Origin: Planctomicrobium sp.
GTDB lineage: Bacteria; Planctomycetota; Planctomycetia; Planctomycetales; Planctomycetaceae
NCBI GenBank assembly: GCA_029259835.1
Contig: JAJDEL010000340.1
Location: forward strand, 1-12,755
Direction: 5' to 3'
DNA length: 12,755 nucleotides
This document shows positions 7,900 through 12,755 of the stretch, one piece after another. Under the pieces are notes generated by a model. The model was not told the origin of the DNA. It made no database searches and saw only the letters and a list, made by a program, of their open reading frames with translations. Position numbers and translations under genes: made by a program. Positions within the stretch are counted from its first letter, which is position 1. Every line of letters starts with the position of its first letter.

Positions 7900-8358
7900 T
7901 TACTGAGGCGATGTTGGGGAATCGACCTCTGCCAGATAAGCAAGAAGCCGGTCTCGTTCGTTACTTAAATGACGAACTCGCAAGAGTGACCGAACACGCG
8001 TTTTCAATTCGAGTCGATGGACCGGTTTCGTGAGGAAATCATCCGCACCAGCAGCCACCGCTTTTTCGATATCTCCCATTTCCTTCAGAGCTGTGACCAT
8101 GAGAATGGGGATGTTGGCGGTTGAAGAATTTTCACGTAACTTCTGGCAAACTTCGTATCCGCTCAACTTGGGCATCATAATGTCCAGCAAAATTAGGTCT
8201 GGCTGCTCAGACATTGCCATTTCGACAGTTTGCTGTCCATCCTCTGACATGACGATCTCATGCCCCTCGTCGCTCAGATAGGCTTCGAGGAGTTCTCTGT
8301 TTTGTTCATTGTCGTCCGCAATCAGAATGCGACCGGCTGGAGTTGCTGAGTTGCTCAT
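7900..8358 (-). CDS. Single-domain response regulator (REC, CheY/PleD-like receiver)
   Basis: A 152-residue protein that is essentially one receiver domain. All key residues are present: acidic pocket D15/D16 (ILIADDNE), phospho-acceptor D59 (LILLDIMMPKLSGYEV), T89 (LMVTA), and K111 (DDFLTKPV). The DIMMP and AGADDFLTKPV signatures resemble the receivers of PleD-like proteins. After residue 125 there is a short charged helix (RVRHLSNERDRLLAYL) and no output domain, so it probably signals by protein-protein contact; no histidine kinase is nearby. The start is ATG 8358 and no strong ribosome site is seen. It is divergent from the metal-binding lipoprotein gene. It lies 184 bases upstream of the GspE-like gene on the same strand, so co-transcription is possible but unproven. 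Function of the pathway unknown. Confidence 0.9.
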   Translation of the reverse strand: MSNSATPAGRILIADDNEQNRELLEAYLSDEGHEIVMSEDGQQTVEMAMSEQPDLILLDIMMPKLSGYEVCQKLRENSSTANIPILMVTALKEMGDIEKAVAAGADDFLTKPVHRLELKTRVRSLLRVRHLSNERDRLLAYLAEVDSPTSPQ

Positions 8359-8434
8359 GGTGATCTTGCTGTCAGTTTCAGATGGAGTCGTCAGCCTACC
8401 TCGTAAAAGTAAACATGAAAAGCTTGAATTGAAC

Positions 8435-8462
8435 TTGCCGAATCAGTAGCCATTGCTACAAT
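8435..8462 (+). promoter_or_regulatory. Candidate sigma70-type promoter for the metal-binding lipoprotein
   Basis: TTGCCG at 8435-8440 (four of six to TTGACA), a 16-base spacer, then TACAAT at 8457-8462 (five of six to TATAAT). It lies in the divergent gap and would give a leader of about 170 bases before the ATG at 8642. No Zur-like or MntR-like operator was recognised around it. Consensus match only. Confidence 0.35.
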
Positions 8463-8641
8463 TTCGACCGCAACCCATCATTAAAGGGGGTTCCAGACCA
8501 TTTCGCCTGGATTGCTCAAGAATGGATTCTACCGAAAATTGCCTCAATTCGAAAGAAATCTCTGAGGTAGCAGGTTTGATTTTCAAGGAGTTTTGCAAGA
8601 ACGCCCTCTCATCTCTCAATTTATATTTTTCAGGTTTACAA

Positions 8642-9622
8642 ATGAAACACGCTGTTGCACTTTGTTTTCTGCTGTTGCTTTGCGGTTGTCAGGACAATTC
8701 ACAGCCAGAAGCAAATCGACCCCAATTGGATCCTTCGAAGCAGTATCAGGCCGTTGTCACAACAGGCATGGTTGGCGATCTCGTTCGGCATGTCGCTGCA
8801 GAGCACGCAGAAGTCATCGGACTGATGGGAGAAGGTGTCGACCCTCACCTCTTTCGTCCCACCGCAGCCGATAACGGAAAAATGATGAACGCCGACATCA
8901 TCATCTACTCCGGACTCATGTTGGAAGGTCCGCTACAACCAGCCCTCGAACAAGCGAGTAAGCGTGGAAAAACTGTTGCCTCTGTGACAGAAAACCTGCC
9001 GCAAAACACAGTCCGTTTTCCTGACGGATTTGGACACCACCCTGACCCACATGTCTGGGGTGATATCAAAACCTGGACACTTTGTCTTGATCAGGTTGTC
9101 GATGTCCTGAGCAAATTCGACCCTGATCACGCTGAAGATTACAAAAAAAATGCCGCTGTCTATCGAGACGAACTTCAGGAAATCGACAGCTATGCGCGAA
9201 AGGCCATCGCATCGATTCCGGAAGACCGGCGTTACCTTGTCACAGCGCACGACGCATTCGAGTATTTTGCAAGCGCTTACAAAATTCAGGTGAAATCAGT
9301 TCAGGGGATCAGCACGGAGTCTGACCCGGGAGTTCAAGACATCAACGAACTCGTCGATTTTCTTGTTGAGAATAAAATCCCAGCGATCTTTGTCGAAGCG
9401 ACTGTCAACTCTGCCAATCTTCAAGCAGTGATCGAAGGAGCCAAGCAGCAGGACTGGGAAGTGATTATCGGAGGGATGCTCTATTCAGACTCACTTGGAA
9501 CTCCTGGTACTTACGAAGGGACTTACATCGGGATGATGGATTCCAACATCACGACCATTACTCGCGCACTCGGTGGAACCGTTCCGCAAAAGGGACTGCA
9601 CGGCAAACTGAGAATTCGCTAG
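8642..9622 (+). CDS. Zn/Mn-type ABC transporter substrate-binding lipoprotein (ZnuA/TroA family)
   Basis: Cluster A-I metal-binding protein of 326 residues. The start is ATG 8642, because a short hydrophobic signal with a lipobox-like end follows directly (LLLLCGC, lipid-bearing C16 predicted); longer in-frame starts (TTG 8453) add unconserved sequence and overlap the candidate promoter. The four family ligands are in place: H69 (GVDPHLFRP), H137 (DPHVWGD), H203 (TAHDAFEYF) and D283 (YSDSLG). This H-H-H-D set and its spacing match the TroA pattern. The long His-rich loop of classic ZnuA is missing, leaving only GHHPDPH, so zinc and manganese cannot be told apart. It should capture metal outside the cytoplasmic membrane and pass it to an ABC permease. 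The expected permease and ATPase genes do not follow: the next gene is convergent, 36 bases away, and the previous one is divergent. Confidence 0.9.
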   Translation: MKHAVALCFLLLLCGCQDNSQPEANRPQLDPSKQYQAVVTTGMVGDLVRHVAAEHAEVIGLMGEGVDPHLFRPTAADNGKMMNADIIIYSGLMLEGPLQPALEQASKRGKTVASVTENLPQNTVRFPDGFGHHPDPHVWGDIKTWTLCLDQVVDVLSKFDPDHAEDYKKNAAVYRDELQEIDSYARKAIASIPEDRRYLVTAHDAFEYFASAYKIQVKSVQGISTESDPGVQDINELVDFLVENKIPAIFVEATVNSANLQAVIEGAKQQDWEVIIGGMLYSDSLGTPGTYEGTYIGMMDSNITTITRALGGTVPQKGLHGKLRIR

Positions 9623-9635
9623 AAATAGATACTAG

Positions 9636-9650
9636 TACACTTCAGGTGTA
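9636..9650. terminator. Small hairpin between convergent stops, possible bidirectional terminator
   Basis: TACAC-TTCAG-GTGTA forms a five-base-pair stem with a five-base loop, centred in the 36-base gap between two convergent stop codons. The stem is short and no T-run flanks it, so termination is a guess from position. Confidence 0.25.
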
Positions 9651-9658
9651 TGGTTAGC

Positions 9659-11104
9659 TCAATCTGCGTCGGGCACTGGAGTCAATTCAAGTACCACGAT
9701 CGCAAACGGTTGAATTTTGAATTCAATACCAGAATTCGAAGAGATCTGTTCGAAGAGTTGTTTTAAGGTGATGCTCTTTGTCGAAAGCATGATCTGCTTC
9801 TCGAGAGTTTCTTCTTTCAGTGCTGAAGCATCTATGGGAACACCAGCAAGTTCTTGAAACTCTGTTAATAGAGTTCGGAGAGGAGTCGGTTTGGCAATTT
9901 CATAAGACAGAATACGCTGCGAAAGGGCGTCCTGAATATCAAACGGTGGTGGATCAGGAGCAAAGAGCGGCTCAATGGGAGGATCTTTCTCAGCAACTTG
10001 CTGACCTTGCGGATTGATCGCCATGCTTGCCGGTTCTTTCATGGTCAGTGGGTCTCCTGCTGTTTCCAGGCTGAGTGGAAGTCCATCTGCCATCGCTATC
10101 ATTCGGCGAACAATGACAGGGGACGTTTTCTTCGAAAGTGTCTTCACACTTCCATCAGCCATGAGGACTAACATTGAATCCTCTTGGCCTGTGCCGATTC
10201 CATCTGGTCCATTGAGATATGGTTCCTGAGTGAAACTTCTTAACGTGAAATTACCTGGTCGTGCCCAGGAACCGAACTCAGAATTGATTCCGACGATCAT
10301 GATGGTGTTTGCAGTTCCATCGATAATATCCGCGAGACTTGTCTCTCGATAAGGGCTGAAGATGCCTGCTCGCGGATGCCGCGGGGGTAATTTTTCGGCA
10401 TCTTCACCAATGCCGGAAACACCAGCGAAGTGTGAGGTCGGATAACGATCTTCCCCAATCGCATACTGAGATTTTGGATTCTGAAAGAGTTCAAGCCGAC
10501 GCCGAACAAACGCGTCGTTCACAGGATCATTCCAGACGCGTTGTGTTGCCAGTGAGGCTCCATCTTCAAACTGATTTCTCATTAACTCCGCAATCCAACT
10601 GAACTGGGCAGGCTGACCATCGACTTCAAAAATCTTCCCGTTCGGATAGACACCGTTCTGCTGAGAATAATCGTGTACGAGCTGATGAATTTTTCTGAGT
10701 CGATCCGAAACGCTCACTTCACCAAGCGGAGACTTCGAGTCTTCTTCTGGTGAAGGAGGGGATGAATCCGAACTGACCGGCGGAGGAATGTCTGGAGGAG
10801 TTTCCGTTTTCGTCAGTTGAGTCGCTGATGAAAATTGGACGAGACTGTAGATGAGAACCGCTACAACCACGGTTCCCAAAGTTGCAAATAAGACTCGAAA
10901 ACTGACTGGTGAATGAACCGCTGAGTGCGTCGGAAGGCCGACAGGCTCAGGCACAACACCAACGAGTTTTCCGCTGGTCTCCTCAAGGACAATCAACGCA
11001 GAGCAATCGGGACAAGTAATCGTTCGACCATGGTGAGTAGCCTGACGAATCCTCAGTGGAGTAGAACAGTGCGGGCACGGAAAAGAATGAGCGGGCAATT
11101 TCAT
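9659..11104 (-). CDS. Zinc-ribbon / transmembrane / DUF1559-like / STN-like protein
   Basis: A 481-residue protein with an unusual order of parts. At the N-terminus are two zinc-knuckle pairs, C10-x2-C13 and C31-x2-C34 (CPHC, CPDC). One transmembrane helix follows at about 69-91, then a Pro/Ser-rich linker (100-125). Residues about 130-345 look like the DUF1559 domain common in planctomycetes, which usually follows a prepilin-type helix. They contain SHFAGVSGIGEDAEKLP, then DIIDGTANTIMIVG, and an ADGSVKTLSKKTSP block. The last 90 residues (SYEIAKPTPLRTLLTEFQEL, then LKQLFEQISSNSGIEFKI) resemble an STN domain, the short module before secretins and TonB receptors. The usual prepilin N-terminus is absent. 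With the ribbon inside the cell, the rest would be outside. Start ATG 11104, upstream signal weak. It is convergent with the metal-binding lipoprotein gene. Domain names are from my recognition and the STN call is the least sure; function unknown. Confidence 0.78.
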   Translation of the reverse strand: MKLPAHSFPCPHCSTPLRIRQATHHGRTITCPDCSALIVLEETSGKLVGVVPEPVGLPTHSAVHSPVSFRVLFATLGTVVVAVLIYSLVQFSSATQLTKTETPPDIPPPVSSDSSPPSPEEDSKSPLGEVSVSDRLRKIHQLVHDYSQQNGVYPNGKIFEVDGQPAQFSWIAELMRNQFEDGASLATQRVWNDPVNDAFVRRRLELFQNPKSQYAIGEDRYPTSHFAGVSGIGEDAEKLPPRHPRAGIFSPYRETSLADIIDGTANTIMIVGINSEFGSWARPGNFTLRSFTQEPYLNGPDGIGTGQEDSMLVLMADGSVKTLSKKTSPVIVRRMIAMADGLPLSLETAGDPLTMKEPASMAINPQGQQVAEKDPPIEPLFAPDPPPFDIQDALSQRILSYEIAKPTPLRTLLTEFQELAGVPIDASALKEETLEKQIMLSTKSITLKQLFEQISSNSGIEFKIQPFAIVVLELTPVPDAD

Positions 11105-11367
11105 GTTCCCAAATTTTAAAAGTGATCGAGCATCGTACGCGATGGACCTCAGTCAGGACCAGAGCATCTTTGAGGCACTCGGTCATTTCAAAAATTGAAC
11201 CGAACGAGCCAGCGTCGGGCCAAAATACATAGAACGTTGACAGTTGAGACCCGTGGGCAATTCTAGTGAGTTACTAGCGTTAGCCACGGTCCATTCGGGG
11301 AGCACGCCTTCTCGAAGGATGCCCGACGCTAGCGTGTACGGCTGAGCAAGGCTGTTTTGAAATTCCT
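11105..11367. other. Intergenic gap dominated by an inverted-repeat element
   Basis: 263 bases between two minus-strand genes. Besides the nested repeat listed separately there are two simple hairpins: CATCG-TACG-CGATG at 11131-11144 and TTCAA-AAA-TTGAA at 11187-11199. The leader and promoter of the zinc-ribbon gene must lie here; no clear -35/-10 pair was found. Confidence 0.5.
11208..11330. repeat. Nested inverted-repeat element of about 120 bases
   Basis: Three levels of symmetry are visible. The outer arms are perfect 10-mers, AGCGTCGGGC at 11211-11220 and GCCCGACGCT at 11321-11330. Inside, CCGTGG at 11251-11256 faces CCACGG at 11284-11289. Inside that, CTAGT-GAGTT-ACTAG at 11263-11277 is a perfect hairpin. 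A further short stem, CCTTC/GAAGG, sits at 11307-11318. The CTAGCG word occurs twice (in CTAGCGTTAG at 11274-11283 and CTAGCG at 11329-11334). This resembles a dispersed palindromic repeat or a small non-autonomous element, and could also fold in the 3' end of the BatA-like transcript. No open reading frame of note is inside. Confidence 0.5.
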
Positions 11368-12755
11368 CTAGGAGGATCGAGAAATCAATGTTATTGCCCC
11401 TCCTGCAAACCCGCACAAAAGTACGACAGCGACAAAAAATAAAGAGGAGAAGCCAAAGTAAATTGCGAGCAAAGCTCCGATGAAAAGCCCTGAAACGGCA
11501 CCGATTGCCAGTCGGGCGTGATATGCGAACAGTTGATCAACCAGAAGCAAAATGATCGCGGCGAAGATCAACAAGCGTGACCGCGAAAATTTTTCCGTTG
11601 CGTTCGTGGTTAATCGATTGGAGGTGAGCAGTTCCGACTTCTTCACAACTTTGACCGGTAACTCCCGTAGCAATGGTCCAGCGAGAAGTTTTCTCGGAGA
11701 AATTGCCTTCAAGTTACTTTCCGCTGTATCAGCGAAACCGAAGAGGGTTTGAATTGTTTTGCGTGAACCCTTGGATTGAAAGAAATACGGACCGGGACGA
11801 GTTACAACTGTATTGACAATTTTTGGCAAATCATTGGATTCCATTTGAGAATCCCAAACTGTTTGTTTCTGGATATTCTGTATCGCTGAGATGTGTTGTA
11901 AATCTACGACTTCTTCAGGGACAGTTCTCCCAATCGTCATCTCAACAATCGAGTTTTCATTATGAGCAAGATGATCCACGGCTCGACTGATCATGGGAAG
12001 AAAACTCGGCCAGAGCACCCAACTGCCCCATTCGGTATTGAACGCCGTTGTCGCAAGAAGCACTTTTCCTTGCCCAAATCGTTTCTCAATGATGAGTGGA
12101 TCACCAGATTTCAAATCGACGATTCGCGTGAGATTTTCGGTGTTCTCTAAATCGGTCTGAACGTAGGAATATATTCGAGTTGTGAATAACCCGGACGTCG
12201 GATTCAAATCAAATGGAGCAACAATGAGATGTTGTTCCGCAATGCGTCCAATTTGAAAAGCCATGTCATCGGAACTATTGATCGAAACACGCTCCTTGAG
12301 AGTTCCAGGTAGCAGCCCGATTCCATCTGGACCAATTCGACTATTGTATTGATTCAGCGAAGTTGAATCGCTCATCGAAAAGAGAACGCCGCCGCCAGAG
12401 GAAACAAAATCTGCCAACCGTGTCGCGTCGTTCTCGTTGAAATTTGAAATCCCGCAAACGATCAGGACATCAAACTCGTCCAGATTGAGGTCTCGAAAAA
12501 CAGAAGGACTGGTGACTGTCAGTTTGTATTGCAAACTTGTTTGCGCGAACTGGACGTCATCATCTGCTTCCAATGCAAGCCTGAGAAATTCGCTTTGCCG
12601 GAGCGAGTCGGCTCGCGGACTTGGTTCTTCAACGATTAAAACCTTCGTCTCTCCAACAACAGGGACCGCGAATCGCAGCGTGTTGTCGGCAGAAAGCCTG
12701 TCATCGGCAATAGTGACTTCACAAAATAGGTGCCCGGAATCGGTGAAGACGATTT
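11368..12755 (-). CDS. BatA-like membrane protein with glutamine-amidotransferase-like domain, 5'-truncated
   Basis: The frame stays open from the right edge to the TAG at 11368, giving 461 residues with the start outside the window. A TTG at 12573 is internal, since conserved sequence (DRLSADNTLRFAVPV, then KVLIVEEPSPR) precedes it. This stretch and the following DEFDVLIVCGISNFNENDA and FVSSGGGVLFSMS match the class-I-amidotransferase-like fold at the C-terminus of planctomycete BatA/VWA-type membrane proteins. The conserved FGQGKVLL and GSWVLWPSFLPMI follow. No catalytic Cys-His-Glu set is evident, so it is probably a binding domain. The C-terminus has three membrane helices (about 394-410, 414-433, 436-456). 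The family often ends after the first of these, so the last two look like an addition. In related genomes such genes sit beside MoxR ATPase and DUF58 genes, which would lie to the right. Role in envelope maintenance is inferred from family context. Confidence 0.8.
   Translation of the reverse strand, partial: IVFTDSGHLFCEVTIADDRLSADNTLRFAVPVVGETKVLIVEEPSPRADSLRQSEFLRLALEADDDVQFAQTSLQYKLTVTSPSVFRDLNLDEFDVLIVCGISNFNENDATRLADFVSSGGGVLFSMSDSTSLNQYNSRIGPDGIGLLPGTLKERVSINSSDDMAFQIGRIAEQHLIVAPFDLNPTSGLFTTRIYSYVQTDLENTENLTRIVDLKSGDPLIIEKRFGQGKVLLATTAFNTEWGSWVLWPSFLPMISRAVDHLAHNENSIVEMTIGRTVPEEVVDLQHISAIQNIQKQTVWDSQMESNDLPKIVNTVVTRPGPYFFQSKGSRKTIQTLFGFADTAESNLKAISPRKLLAGPLLRELPVKVVKKSELLTSNRLTTNATEKFSRSRLLIFAAIILLLVDQLFAYHARLAIGAVSGLFIGALLAIYFGFSSLFFVAVVLLCGFAGGAITLISRSS

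Noticed and set aside
1..12755. CRISPR array, tRNA, rRNA, transposase or phage genes
   Set aside because: No regularly spaced direct repeats, no cloverleaf or conserved RNA segments, and no integrase, transposase or structural phage motif were seen on either strand.

Overview
The window looks like a chromosomal segment of a planctomycete (Planctomycetota, probably family Planctomycetaceae or a close relative). The basis is the gene families, since no marker gene is present: a planctomycete-type cytochrome c / DUF1592 protein followed by a Tat-exported DUF1552 protein, a CehA/McbA-type PHP-like hydrolase, a DUF1559-like protein behind a zinc ribbon, a BatA-like membrane protein, and a degenerate GspE/PilB-like ATPase. 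Base composition is moderate by eye, and TTG or GTG starts occur beside ATG. I see no phage genes, transposase, CRISPR array, tRNA or rRNA.

Layout. 1-1168 (+): C-terminal 388 residues of a CehA/McbA family metallohydrolase whose start lies left of the window. 1169-1640: a 472-base gene-free stretch with clusters of small hairpins and a perfect 14-base palindrome. 1641-5166 (+): a two-gene unit, a secreted two-haem-motif DUF1592 protein and a Tat-signal DUF1552 protein, probably acting together outside the cytoplasm. 5307-8358 (-): three co-directional genes read right to left. They are a single-domain response regulator, a GspE/PilB-like protein whose catalytic motifs are lost, and a CNNM/CBS membrane protein without the usual CorC domain. 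8642-9622 (+): a ZnuA/TroA-type metal-binding lipoprotein without its transporter partners nearby, divergent from the response regulator. 9659-11104 (-): a zinc ribbon / transmembrane / DUF1559-like / STN-like protein. 11105-11367: a gap holding a nested inverted-repeat element. 11368-12755 (-): a BatA-like membrane protein with a glutamine-amidotransferase-like fold, truncated by the right edge.

How they fit together. Only the DUF1592/DUF1552 pair is clearly a functional unit. The most unusual item is the GspE/PilB-like pseudo-ATPase: it keeps the family's zinc-binding cysteines and overall frame but lacks the Walker A lysine, the Walker B glutamate and the histidine box, and carries two acidic tracts. 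It sits between a response regulator and a CNNM protein. The zinc ribbon/DUF1559/STN protein is the second unusual architecture. I did not find a complete, clearly new multi-gene system.
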